64,000 bases of DNA from Apostichopus japonicus (GCF_037975245.1 NC_092568.1:15149501-15213500); one strand, 5' to 3'; shown: positions 11,501-22,179, numbered from the stretch's first letter. The notes: a model not told the origin generated them from the sequence alone. Numbers and translations are program-made.

Positions 11501-14500
11501 AATGAGCCATGTGTGACTGGGACTGGGACTTACTCATACTGCTACATCATGCCCCCCACCCCCCACCTCAATGAACTTGATCACACTTCACATGACATGA
11601 TGGATTTGGCACAGTTTCACAATAAGGATCATGAGGAACAGACAAACCAGTTATGAACTCAATCCAGCTAGGTATGACTGACATATGTTTACAAGCACAC
11701 ACAAGAATCATTATATACTCACACTCTGTATTGATTGTATAGATATCATTGACTCTGTTATTGAACGAAAATGCTTCATTTTCTAAATTACCTGGTGTTG
11801 TCTGCATCATTCAAGCTCTCTTCAATAGCACATTGAAGTTCCTCATCACTAGAATAAACTGGCTCCAGCAGATTAATATACTCGTCGACATATCTGTGGA
11901 AGTGACATTACAAACCTCATGGTAACATTTTGGGAAAATTTAATAAACTAAGTATACAGTGGATTTGTATGCTACCAAATCCTATCATAATAAATAATGT
12001 AGTTCTATCATAATAAATAATGCTTAATGGTTGTCCCCCTATAAAAATAATGTTTGTGTCGCTATATGGATAACCTATATGCCATGTTCAAACCTTGTAG
12101 TCATCTCCTGTATGGTGCTTAAAGGGTTTTGCAGTAACACACAAACACACACTCATATGCACACCAGCTTGATAGCTTTTGCTTTTGATAAGGATTAAAA
12201 ACAAGAAATGACTACATTTTGTAGTTCCTTGCCTTTAATGTACAATCACAAACTTTAAATAACCATTACCATTGTGCATATATATTACACACCACTTTGT
12301 ATCACACTTGCATTGAAAACACTGCCTTCCCATTCCATCAAATGTCCTAGTTTCATATACATTTTCTACATGGTTGCAGGTAATAACGAGATGTGGCAGA
12401 GTATCACACATGCATAAAATACACTACCTACCTATTACATCATCCAAATTGACCACATGGTTGCAGAGATACTGAAATTTGAAGAAATTTACTTTGAGCT
12501 CTGCCCACTCATTAATACATGAGATCCATGTCAAACGAAATAGGCTTCATCTACTCACCATGGACAAACCTACCAAGTTTGATCCCACTTATTTCCTTTT
12601 AGTTTGCCTGATTACACGATTATTGTGACAAAAACAATGTTTAGCTCTGTCCCTTGCACATATTAAAGAGATGAGGCCTAGTATCCCACAGTCATAAACT
12701 ACACTACATACAAACTCCATCAAATCAAGTTTCATCAAAATCAGCCATACGGTTGCATGGGCGGTGACACAAATACCAAGTTTGAGAATTATCCCTATGA
12801 CCGTCTTTGAGTTTTGCCCAATTACAAGAATGTGTTACACACACATACATACACGCATACATACAACATCCTCATCACATAGGTACATTAAGCCTTCGGC
12901 AAGGAATCAAAAACAATACTTCACTACAAGCCTTGCATGTATTAATGAAATGAGACCTAGTATCAGACATAAAATACACTGCCTACCATTTCCATCAAAT
13001 TTCATTAAAATCGTTCACACAATCGCAGAAATATTGACACTTTTGATAATTTTGACAATTTTATTCAAACCCCGCCTACTCACTAATATGGATGAGAATA
13101 AACCCACATACACACACATACACGCGTCATCACCATCATATATGTTACTTGAACTTTCGGCGATAAACCAACAATTCATTGGACAAGCTCAAACGTATGC
13201 CTTTGTTCTCTTCATTTTTCAAGACTGGTGGCCCATCAAATGCAGAAATTGGCTTTCATATACTGTAGGAGTCAAATTCTATTGAAACAAGATAACTCCA
13301 ACCGCGTTGCTTACCTATCACCCGCAGAGGCAGACCGTCTTTCTGGTGTTGGTGCCACAGACGATGAACCTCCCAGTGCATCTTCTCCATCCCTGTTGTT
13401 TATAAAATGTTTATTAAATTAGTTTAAAAAAAATTCATATTTTAAGCTTCAGGCAAACTGATATGACCTTTCTATATGACCTCACTGAAATATGAAGGTT
13501 CCCAAACTATACTAATGATTCAAAATAATTTATAGTTGATGCCACGAATAACTCCTGAATGACATGGTTGCCTCTACGAGGAGAATTTTTGTAAAATCCT
13601 TCAGCATTTTATTATTATTAAGAACTTGGAAGAGTCCACCCTACTGTACTTCCGCATTTCGCCCCACAATAAAATTCTCGAATGGAATTAACTGCCGTGA
13701 ACATAAATTTGTATTCAATGTGAGAAATGCTTATTTTCTCATAACAACAAAATATTGTAACAATCCGAAAGATCAAGCCATGTGGCCGATACACTCAAGC
13801 GGATTATTTTCTATAACTGTGTTGCGTAAAAGGCTGTGAATATGAGCAAAGAAAGGAGGCCCATTAAAGCACTCAAGCGGAAAAATTTAAACCTATTTAA
13901 GCTTTGCTTTTCAAAGAAAAGTTTGTGGGAGTGTTTTCCTTCGTCTTTCTGTCAATAGGATTTCACTTGCCCACAGAATTTTACGTAGGCCTCGGCTTTT
14001 GATTTTTGCTTGTGCCGATTGTGTACACAGCGTTTTTTTGTCAATCAAATGTGAAACCGGATACATAGTTCGGGTAATCCTCACTGCTCTAATATACATA
14101 CATACACACTTCTTTAAACTGCACTGCTCACCTATCATTTGCAGAAGCAAACTGTCTTCCTGGTTTAGGTGCTGTTAAGACTGATTCTGTCACTTCTCCT
14201 CTATCCCTGTTATTGAAAATAAACAATATTCGATGCCCAAGTTAAAAACATGAAGAAATGACTCTCAGTATCACCCACATGCTGGACCCATGATCACCAT
14301 CCCCAAATCCAGTGTTGACAAAATATCACATGAAGTTGAGAAATATAATTCCAAAGAAAGGAATGACTGCTGCTTTATTTTCAGCAAACTGGTGTACTAT
14401 ATTCAGAAGTGCCACTTCAAAACATGACTATACAGGCATAGGGTATCATTTTGATTCCACATTAACTGTATCATGTACAGAAGCAACGTAAGCAATAAAA

Positions 14501-17500
14501 TCCAGATGTGTACAATTTATCACTTCATTGCAGTTTCAAAGAGTGCCAATAGGTATAAACAATCGACTACAAGTCGCAAAAACCTGAAAGAAGTTCTGAT
14601 GAATTATAACAAACCCTCTTAGTTTAGTTATCGGTGAGAAGGAGCATACTGTAGATACAGTGTATTATGGTGGCAGCAGTGACAGATTTATGATTTCTTA
14701 AATAGGGGTCTGATCTTTGAGAGGGTCAGGTCTGGTAGGGGGTTGGGGTTGCAGTATTGGTACAAATACAATCTAACTTCTGAAGGCAAAAAGCATAGAG
14801 CTAAAATGACAAAATCATTGCATACCTATCATTTGCAGAATCAGACTGTCTTTCTGGTGTTGGTGCATTTGCTAAAGATGACGTACATCCCAGATCATTT
14901 CCTTCATAGCTATTGTTTGAAAAAAAAAAGACACAAAGGTGTGTCGTGATTCAGTGCCTTTTATATATGGCTAACCTACTTACCAAGTTTAATTTTCATA
15001 CACATTTCCCCTATTGAGTTTGCCCGATTACAAGGTTTTCAGCAATTCACCCATATTGACCTCGAATGACCTTTGACCTCTTAAAAAATCAATATGTTTC
15101 ATCTGACTAACATACTAACTACAAGTTTCATCGAAGTTTCCCTTATTGAGTTTGCCCGATTACAAGTTTTTCAACACTTAACCCATATTAACCTCAAATG
15201 ACCTTTGACCTCTTAAAAAATAAACAGGGTTCATCAACTCAATATGGCTAACCTATGTACCAAGATTGACTTTCATCCACCTTTCCCCTATTGAGTTTGC
15301 TCTAATACAAACTTTTCAACACTTAACCCATATTGATCTCAGATGACCCTTGACCTCCTAAAAATTCAATAGGGTGCTTCTACTCAGTAGAGCCGACTTA
15401 CATACTAACTTTGAGTTTCATCCAAGTTTCCCCTATTGAGCTAGCCCGATAACAAGGGTTTTCAGTTTTTCACACATATTGACCTCAAATGACCGTTGAC
15501 CTCTTATAAATTAAATAGGGTTCATCTACTCAATATGGCTAACCTAGGTACCACACATACACACATGCACACACCCATACATATTTCACATGCCAAGATG
15601 ATTACATAGATTCCTTTTACCTTTGGCAAGGAATCAATAAAACCAATGTGGGAGGGGTACCACATTTATTTTGATGCCTTTCCCATGGCACAGATCAAGA
15701 AAAACTTTTGTGCAACCTCCCCTCCAATAAGCCACCATTGATCTGTCTGGGACCATAAACACCATTGTGTCACAGTATGCAAATTGCACATATGTCCAGT
15801 TAATTGGTTCCACCAAAATATTTAATAATTTATATATCCCTGTCCTGCCCCAAACACCTCATGACATTATTTACTCAACACTTCACTGTCTAGGGATTGT
15901 CTGAACACCAGCTTAGTAGTTTATTTACTCTACAAATAATGGTGGATAACAGGATAATTAGGTAAGGACAGGTTTATCTCCTTGGAGACAAGACCAGTAA
16001 GTGGTCATGGTGCATGGCTACTCAGTAAGATAAAATTGTATCTCTTGTATCCCACCCTAGCATTCCCCATGGCACAAGCTTATTGGTGTAAATTGGGTCT
16101 ACTTGGAATTAGTGGTTGACATATTGTATATAACATAGGAGAATAACAAAAACTAGAGGGTTCTTGTACCCCATATGGGCAACATACAGATCAAATGTGA
16201 CCTCTGTAAACAATTGCTTTCTCCAGTTATTGATATAACAAGTTTTTCACACGTTGACCTCTGTTGACAAGAAATGACCTTGGAACAGCACCAAAAACAA
16301 TAGGGCTCTTGTACCCAATATGGGCAACATACAAGTCACATACGACCTCCGTAGACATGTTCGTTACCTCTGTTGACCTTGAAAGGGCACCAAAAACAAT
16401 AGGTTTCTTGTACTCAATGTGGGAAAGCTACATGCCAAGTAAGACATTCGTGAATGTTGGCGTTCTTGAGCGATTACGAGCAGGTGCACCTCCACACACA
16501 CACGCATGTGATCGCATAGATTCCTTTGGCAATTTAGTGTCATTACATGCAATCTGGTGCTAAATTAGTTATCTTTGGAAGTAAAATTTGTGTCCAAGAA
16601 TCTATATTATATAAAAATTTCAATGGCTGGGGGTGGGCATGGCTCGACGACCAGCATGACCACCTATATCGTTTTGCCAAGGAATGAAAAAAATTAACAC
16701 AGAGCCAAACAAGTCATACCTTCTACCTGTGCAGTTCCCTCTTGTGTTTTTTCAGCCTTGTTTCCGCTATCTCCTTGCCACATTTGAAGCACTCCTGCAA
16801 TGTATCATCCTCAAGGGCTGCCTCCTCTATCTTCTGAAATGGAAAGTAAAGAGCTTGTTAGTCTGTTTCCTTTATAATTTCTATGATGTGTCCCTCCCAT
16901 TCTACAGTACCCTGTGTCACTTTCGTCATAAAATTTTCACTCCATATCACCCATGTACTCCCAAATCAAATCTCTTCAACATTTTGATCACCAACATTTT
17001 GATCACTCTTCCTACTTTTTTAGCAAAAATGTCCATTTTGTGATAAGAATTATCATATATAGCTATTATGAAGCTTCTGATAGGGATGACAGCTATAACA
17101 AGTGTATGTCCCCATAGCAAAAGATTGCTGCTTGTTCTGTCACTGCCATGTACAGATATGGTAATAGAAATCTCTGATAGCATTACAATTAGCAGTCATG
17201 TACGGTTTGGTAATTAAGTTTCCAGAATAGTGAACCAACAACTAACTAGGAGACATCGTTTACATGAAAACCTTTTGGTTCAAGTTGGTAGCAGTTGAAG
17301 TGGGTAGCTATTAGCTGCTACACTAAAATCTTGGTCAAAACTGTTGGGACACTTGGCGTATAAACAGAAATAATTCCTGTTATCGCTCTCCAAGTCAATA
17401 AGGAAGACGACCAGTATATCGTTTGGGATGAATTACCCCATCCCTGCTCCCCTGTTCAATGTTGTTTTCCTAAACCCAAAATGTTAAGACGTAAATACAG

Positions 17501-20500
17501 AATATTTTTCCAACATTGTAGGGGGAGTGGGGTGTCCCAACGAGTTTTGTCCAAGATTGTAGGTGCTTTGTACTACTCGCAACATTGATAATTATTTAAC
17601 TGTTCTTTTTAGACCAGTTCACTGATGCTGATTATCATATCAGATATCAGTAATTCGCCTGCTACCAATTATCTAACAGATGGGCAGTCTAACTATTATC
17701 AAGGTGAAAGCTTTCTCATCACACCAAAATTATTTTCTTGTTCAATGAAAAAACGTCGGCAGTGACTTTATAGTACTCACCTGCCCTGAAAGGTCCAATT
17801 CGCACTGGATTGGTCTTAGGTAAACCTTAGCCTGGTGAACGATAGCCTTTACATTGCAAACACTGTAACCACCACATGAGGGCAGAGGAATCACCTCAAA
17901 AATCTTTGTATGGCCTGGAGTGCGCAGGTACTCAAAACCTCCTCCAGCTTTCAATTTGGGGAAGATGGTGAAGAGGTGCTCCCTCAACTCACTGGCTGTG
18001 GTTGATGTATCCAAGGAGACGCTCTTTAGACCGAGGCCTGCTGATGCCAGTATTTTGTTCGTAAAGTCTGGAGGAATTTTTGTCTGCAAGAGATTAACCA
18101 TAATGTACCATTAAATGTGTATCCAAAAGTACTTTATATTACAAATAACCCTTGAACACAGAAAACACACCAGAAACATTTGATGAGATACAAAAATAAC
18201 TAACACACACACTCATAAAACCATGCACACTCTTGTAAACATACACAAATTTACTGTACTGTACACAAAGGGTGAAAAAATAATGAATGGCACTATGTCC
18301 CCTTTAACTTTGAGGAGTTCATTTTACCCTTACAGACAGGAATGCGAAATTGTTTTTGATATGTCATGACTAAGACAAAAATCCTGAACATAACTGAACT
18401 TGAGGATTCATATATGAAATGATGATGCCATCATTTTGGACCTCAGGGTCATTTAGGTCATTTTGAAACAATAATAAGTCCACATTAATATTGTCTGTTC
18501 ACCCATTTTTGCAATGATAAAATACCCTGTCATATAATCACAATGTTACAATTTGTGAGTGCTTGCCTTGCTTATTTGGATAAATGTAAATGGACCTCGA
18601 AGACCGTTGATTTTTCAATCCATGATGTACATGTGTTAAAATATGGTACAAGGTGATTAATTGCAGACATACTGTAGTTGACTTCTACCGAAATGTCAAT
18701 TGTGGAAGGTCAAATCTAAAAAAGTATATGATTTGGAATGCTCAAATTTTGCATGACTTTCCGTCTCAGTTATATTCTGAAAAGGGATCTGACAATTTTA
18801 TGTCAATTATATGACGATAATGACGATTATATTTCCCTACTAACTGCATTGCTGTCCCAAGTATAACATATATATACTCACAGATGAAGGTGAGGCAAGA
18901 CAAACAAATGTTATTGTGGTCAATGAATTCATTTCTTCCTCTTCTTCTGGGAATAGGGCTGAAACAAATTGGTAACAGCCATGCGAGTTGCATCTGCTGC
19001 ATGGAGATGAAATAAAACAGATTTGAAATCTACATGATACTGTAACATTACCTTAAAAAATCATGTCTTCCAAACAGCCAAATAAATACATTTTGTCAGT
19101 ACTCATTTTGTACCAGTAGTGGATTTGAAATGTCTATTTTGAATGCATATTGTAGAATATGATAACAAATGTGAAGGTACATCAAAAAAAAATCAAGAAA
19201 TTGAAAATTATTCTAGTTTTTCATTCAACTGGAAATGAATGTGACAAATGAAAACGTGCTAAGAGATAGTCCTCAATTTCGCAGTTTCATATCTTAAGAC
19301 GGGAAAGAAACAACTCTTCTGAAAAGCCAAATTTGAATATTTGACATGAAATGGCACATGCTGTACTGTGCTGACGAGTAAAGTAAGTCTTTTCAGTTAC
19401 ATTTACGTTTGTGCAATCATATTTACTTCAGGGAATGTATGTTGCAGACAATCAGTAATGAAGAAACATTTTTCTTTCAAGAAATCACACATGTACAATG
19501 TTTTCATGATCCATGATGAGTCTTGCCTGTATATGCCACATGGTTTTTCATTTGATCATAATGAATACTAAGCCCCTGTATGATCTAACCAGCATGTTGT
19601 GGATACTACATGAAGTTCCATGTTGGTCAAACAATGTTTAAAATTCAACCCCAAATGACCTCCAAAATTATTAAGACAAAATGTTGACAAAATGAAAATG
19701 TACAAAGTTTCATGTTGATCCAGCAGCATAAATTTACTATGTTGACCTTTTGTCAACATGGCTTGGATGATACTGTATGCCACACAAGCTAATTGTATAA
19801 CTAATGAATCTGAGAAGAATGAGAACTCATACACATAGTCAAGTCTCCCTCTCCGCTAATATTGTAGCTTAGGCACGTCAAAAAGTGAACATTGGAGCCA
19901 GACTGATGAAACACTATGTGCACAATAGTTACTTGATTAACAATAGAACAATACCCGATGTGCTGCTAGTCGCTTCCTCGATGCTGAGCATGTAGGCTCT
20001 ACACCTGCTCACTAAAACAGCATGTCTGCCAAATCCTTCTATGCCAAGTTGCTGAAATTGTGCTGCATTCATTAATGTGGCAGCCTCCGGAGTAACCTGT
20101 AAAATTTACAAGAAAAGGTATATATAAGATACAAAAAATATCCAGACAGACATTGAATAAGGAGAGCGATAAAAAGCAGAGTGCAGCCCACAAATGGCGC
20201 AACAGGTGAATGACTGACTGCACACCTGCTTGCACATTTCTTTCAAGGCCTACTAAATCTTCTCCCCATTTGTGTGGTCTCAACGGCTTACCAGAGTTGT
20301 CAATGCAGCTCCCACATTGTGGAATACCATACCTCTTGTCATACATAATGCAATCTCTGTGGACATTTTAAAGGTCCACTTAAGATACCTTTTTAACAAC
20401 CAAATTAAGAAATGTTTTTGTCCTTCGTATTTGTATACTTTTTATCACTTTGTTAAAATCCAGGGGAGTCATGGAACAACTGGATGATAGAGTGTAGGCC

Positions 20501-22179
20501 TATGTGCATGAAGTTTCTGCTCCGCCACACATTTACATAAGAAAATAGGGCAAGAACTTTTTTCTTCCATTGACTTTGTACAGGGTCGCTGTTTCAAAAC
20601 TTTCATTCCCATGGCCTAAATAGGGCCTAGGCCTACAGGTGAAAGCCAATCAGTCCAGAGTTCAATGCACAAGCATCAACTGTTTTTTTCTTCTGGGAAT
20701 TGCCAAACTTTAGCCTAGGTTTTGGGCCTATTATAGGCTTGGCTAGGCCCTACGTGTAAGTTGGGTATGCTATATGAACTAAGCTATCAGTATATTAAAC
20801 AACGAAGTGATTAATTGCAGGGCAGCCCGGCGAATAATGTACACAGACACCTTATTCGCGGGGCTGTGACGATTTTGAAAAAAGGTTTATTATTAGGTTT
20901 TGCTTTTGATACCAGTCAGTTTAGGGGCCTTGAAAAAGCCAACTTTCTCGGCCCAAATAGTCTTAGTCACTTAATAAGCTAATTTTTGGAACCCCAGCAG
21001 TTCAATTTTAAAAGCTTATTTAAATGGAGCAATATCTTGGAACTCCCCAAAAGCCGACATTGCCTGAAAGCCAATATGGTCAAGGGTGTGACACTCCCCC
21101 CCCCTTCCCACACCTTTACATGCAAATGAGCAGTCACTCTGCCAAAACAATGGTGAAAATGAGGGATGACATTTTTTATGTTGGCGGTACTAATGCTAGA
21201 CTGGTTCAATCTTAAGGCCCTAGGCTCCCAAACCAATCCTTACAGCATTAAGATAGGAATCCAAAAGGCCCAAAAAATTTTCTCAAAATATAGGGGCTCC
21301 CAATTAAGACTCTCAAAAAGATAGATGGTGCCCAAAAGCAAACTCGAATAGCCCCAAAAGTTACTGAGCCAGTTAACCCAGTCTAAGGCTGCCCTGTGAA
21401 TAAGGTGTATGTGCATGGCTATGCGCAAGGCAGCCCTGCAAATAAGATGCTTGTGTCTGGCTATTCGCAGGGCAACCCTGCAAATAAGGTGTCTGTGTCC
21501 GGCTGTTCGCAGGTCAGCCCTGTTAATAAGGTGTCTGTGTTCGGCTGTTCGCAGGGCTGCCCTGTGAATAAGATACTTGTGTCCGGCTATTCGCAGGGCT
21601 GCCCTGCGAATAAGGTGTATGTGTCTGGCTATTCGCAGGGCTGCCCTGTGAATAAGCCCCACCATTAAACAAGGTGCCCGAATACTGATGGTTCCCGAAT
21701 ACTGCGGACCTAACAATACGTTCCAATATTACCGTAGCAACGTCTTCGTTACTTCGTTTAGTCTTCTTTGCCTTTCGTTCGGTAATCTGATAAGCTACGT
21801 TAGTACACTACAACTGCTTAATCAGTTGTAGGAACTAGGCCTAAGCTTTGGTTGTTATTTTACCCTAAAATTCTGGTAAAAACAGTCATGTTTTTATAAG
21901 GATATTATCGTAATATTACTGTAGGCCTTGTGTAGGTATAGGTACGGTGTGCCTGCTCATAGGCGCTTGTTCCATATATCTAGGCCTAGCCTAGGCCTAT
22001 AACGTTAAGAGCAGTAAACGGGGCCCATTTAGCAAACGTAAACTTGCAATGCATTGGTAGGCCTAACCTAGGCTAGGCCCTACCTGTTAAACATGACTCA
22101 CCCCTTCTCTTTTGAATTTGTCGATGATCGGCTGACATACCCCAATCTGGTGAGGATCGCTTCCATATTGGCCATGAAC
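5302..22179 (-). CDS. HECT-type E3 ubiquitin ligase, G2E3-like, 14-exon model
   Basis: Exons, 5' to 3' on the minus strand: 22179-22102, 20096-19955, 18958-18882, 18083-17781, 16833-16727, 14909-14826, 14206-14132, 13392-13315, 11893-11792, 10957-10734, 9653-9392, 8519-8365, 7127-6907, 5594-5302. All introns are GT-AG and every junction is phase-compatible. Exons 2-14 total 2123 bp, one base short of 708 codons, which points to one missing base in the 10734-10957 exon. Domain order: SAM-like N-terminus, a conserved region ending in YLRPIQ, a CxxC-H-H zinc finger, three repeated linker exons, a ubiquitin-interacting motif, then HECT. The HECT part shows VDLGGPKREFF (third frame of its exon), YFAHEINLLEKGLY, ILHGGPG, YYRCKA, TGADAIPPLGF and the catalytic Cys in PTASSCGLELHLP, and it ends GFGKI. 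Family knowledge: HECT ligases transfer ubiquitin through that Cys; UIM and UBZ-type modules bind ubiquitin. The true first exon is not identified. The SAM exon exists in three copies because of the tandem array. Confidence 0.8.
6907..7127 (-). CDS. HECT gene exon 13
   Basis: Acceptor ACATGTAAAG and donor GTAAAG; phases 2 in and 1 out, matching both neighbours. It encodes CKAEIDEFKGLNSVG, LTFSDVKKLFHMRFS and EEDTVYCWEQFL, corresponding to the family pattern 'Y-K-LDQF-EGLK-LGV ... LF-V-FS ... EE-T-FW--FL'. Confidence 0.82.
8365..8519 (-). CDS. HECT gene exon 12
   Basis: Acceptor ATCAATTTGCAG and donor GTATGA; phase 0 in, 2 out. It encodes IENSVTEEELKETIDVIGDW and NKDKILSTLFKQHIYYR, the helical region before the C-lobe linker in G2E3-like HECT domains. 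Confidence 0.82.
9392..9653 (-). CDS. HECT gene exon 11: HECT N-lobe
   Basis: Acceptor ACATTGTATTATTTCCCATCAG and donor GTGCCA; phase 2 in, 0 out. It encodes GIFEG, YFAHEINLLEKGLYRLAGQM and WSILHGGPGFPMIHPLLYSM. The HGGPG block and the 'L--G-Y-LAG-M' block are hallmarks of this HECT subgroup. Confidence 0.86.
9698..9819. repeat. Two tandem copies of a ~61-bp sequence in an intron
   Basis: 'attgacatggggtatggtg' followed by 'tgaaatatccttcacacaca' occurs at 9713 and again at 9775, with no changes seen between the copies. It lies in the intron just upstream of the HGGPG exon and has no coding role. Confidence 0.85.
10734..10957 (-). CDS. HECT gene exon 10, with a 1-base deletion
   Basis: Acceptor TATCCATTTTCAG and donor GTGAGT. 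It encodes DDTILKAKLQEKLKQFQ, VVVRRRKVLRSAAEAI and DPVVSFSGE in one frame, then AVDLGGPKREFF in another. The switch falls at about 10770-10775, right after the GE of FSGE, where the family has exactly one more residue before the (A/G)VD-GGP block. The exon is 224 bp; 225 would keep frame. This is either an assembly indel, an inactivating allele, or the mark of a recent pseudogene; all other exons look sound. Confidence 0.8.
11792..11893 (-). CDS. HECT gene exon 9: ubiquitin-interacting motif
   Basis: Acceptor TCACTTCCACAG and donor GTAATT; phase 2 in and out. It encodes YVDEYINLLEPVYSS followed by DEELQCAIEESLNDA, which fits the UIM pattern (acidic stretch, phi-x-x-Ala-x-x-x-Ser-x-x-Glu/Ala). 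UIMs bind ubiquitin on substrates or on the ligase itself. Confidence 0.8.
13315..13392 (-). CDS. HECT gene exon 8: repeated linker exon, copy 3
   Basis: This 78-bp symmetric exon (phase 2-2) has donor GTAAGC. It encodes DGEDALGGSSSVAPTPERRS then ASAGDR. The pattern APTPER-S-SA-DR is shared with the exons at 14826-14909 and 14132-14206, so the three arose by exon duplication. The product is a Ser/Pro-rich, probably disordered linker. Confidence 0.72.
14132..14206 (-). CDS. HECT gene exon 7: repeated linker exon, copy 2
   Basis: This 75-bp symmetric exon (phase 2-2) has donor GTGAGC and the same acceptor context as exon 8 (CAG then GGAT). It encodes DRGEVTESVLTAPKPGRQFA then SANDR, the most diverged of the three repeats. 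Confidence 0.68.
14826..14909 (-). CDS. HECT gene exon 6: repeated linker exon, copy 1
   Basis: This 84-bp symmetric exon (phase 2-2) has acceptor CAATAG and donor GTATGC. It encodes YEGNDLGCTSSLANA followed by PTPERQSDSANDR, closely matching exon 8 at its 3' end. Confidence 0.7.
14936..15632. repeat. Four-copy ~130-146 bp repeat with TGACCTTTGACCT motifs
   Basis: The phrase 'ctattgagtttgcccgatta', then 'cccatattgacctc', then 'tgacctttgacctcttaaaa' recurs four times, with starts about 130-146 bp apart. The block ends in ATTCCTTTTACCTTTGGCAAGGAAT, a small hairpin shared with other elements in this window (10078, 12890, 16515). It lies in an intron of the HECT gene. The core TGACCT-N-TGACCT has the layout of a DR1 nuclear-receptor site. 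Confidence 0.7.
15633..16683 (-). repeat. Inverted, diverged copy of the 2380-3230 element
   Basis: On the minus strand the blocks follow the order of the element at 2380-3230, including GTGACACAATGGTGTTTATG, CAGACAGATCAATGGTGGC and the 'gttgcccatatgggg' phrase. It holds extra copies of the phrase, so it is longer. With the 2380 copy it forms an inverted pair about 12.5 kb apart that brackets most of the HECT gene's 3' half. Confidence 0.6.
16727..16833 (-). CDS. HECT gene exon 5: small zinc finger
   Basis: Acceptor TTTCAG and donor GTAGAAG; phase 0 in, 2 out. It encodes KIEEAALEDDTLQE then CFKCGKEIAETRLKKHKREL and H. The CxxC and H-x4-H spacing suggests a single zinc-binding finger of UBZ or C2H2 type, a class that often binds ubiquitin in this kind of ligase. 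The exact class is inferred. Confidence 0.72.
17781..18083 (-). CDS. HECT gene exon 4: conserved region ending YLRPIQ
   Basis: Acceptor TTAATCTCTTGCAG and donor GTGAGT; 101 codons, phase 0 at both ends. Key blocks are KILASAGLGLKSVSLD, ELREHLFTIFPKLKAGGGFE and KVYLRPIQ. This matches a region seen N-terminal to HECT in fish and invertebrate G2E3-like proteins ('FPKL-GGFELLR ... YIRPIQ'). Its function is not established. Confidence 0.82.
18882..18958 (-). CDS. HECT gene exon 3
   Basis: Acceptor CCAATTTGTTTCAG and donor GTGAGT; phase 1 in, 0 out. It encodes LFPEEEEEMNSLTTITFVCL then ASPSS, an acidic stretch followed by the first strand (FVCLA) of the region continued in exon 4. A longer open frame over this spot (18766-19002) is in the wrong frame. 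Confidence 0.7.
19955..20096 (-). CDS. HECT gene exon 2: second half of SAM-like domain
   Basis: Acceptor AATTTTACAG and donor GTATTG; phase 0 in, 1 out. It encodes VTPEAATLMNAAQFQQLGIE then GFGRHAVLVSRCRAYM. With exon 1 (IDKFKREG) it reads like the end of a SAM domain ('F---GIT-E-L--L---DL--LGI---G-R'). The assignment is by pattern only. Confidence 0.65.
20822..20874. repeat. Hairpin at array unit start
   Basis: CAGCCCGGCGAATAA and TTATTCGCGGGGCTG are inverted repeats with one mismatch, separated by about 14 bp. The end of the shared 74-bp segment falls within the left arm. Copies are near 26065 and 31329. Confidence 0.75.
21387..21656. repeat. 42-bp hairpin minisatellite, unit 1
   Basis: About 6.4 copies of a 42-bp unit (ATTCGCAGGGCTGCCCTG, GAATAAGGTGT, GTGTCYGGCT). 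The core TTCGCAGGGC-T-GCCCTGCGAA is an almost perfect palindrome, so each repeat can form a short hairpin. Open frames across it are a by-product of the repeat. Confidence 0.9.
22102..22179 (-). CDS. HECT gene exon 1 candidate (SAM-like start), copy 1
   Basis: Minus-strand 26-codon block with acceptor-like GTATTATAG and donor GTGAGT, phase 0 out, matching exon 2 at 20096. It reads HQIGVCQPIIDKFKREG at its 3' end and joins to VTPEAATLMN to form a SAM-like helix pair. No in-frame Met is present, so it is either internal or its start is elsewhere. It is repeated at 27348-27425 and 32612-32689. Confidence 0.5.

Noticed and set aside
12764-13285. Plus-strand 173-codon open frame
   Set aside because: Low-complexity composition over a repeat-rich intron of the HECT gene; no motif, no splice sites, and on the strand opposite the gene.
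21240-21716. Frames reading HLIHRAALRIA-type or ANKVSVSGYSQG repeats
   Set aside because: They are translations of the 42-bp hairpin minisatellite in opposite strands; both strands are equally open.
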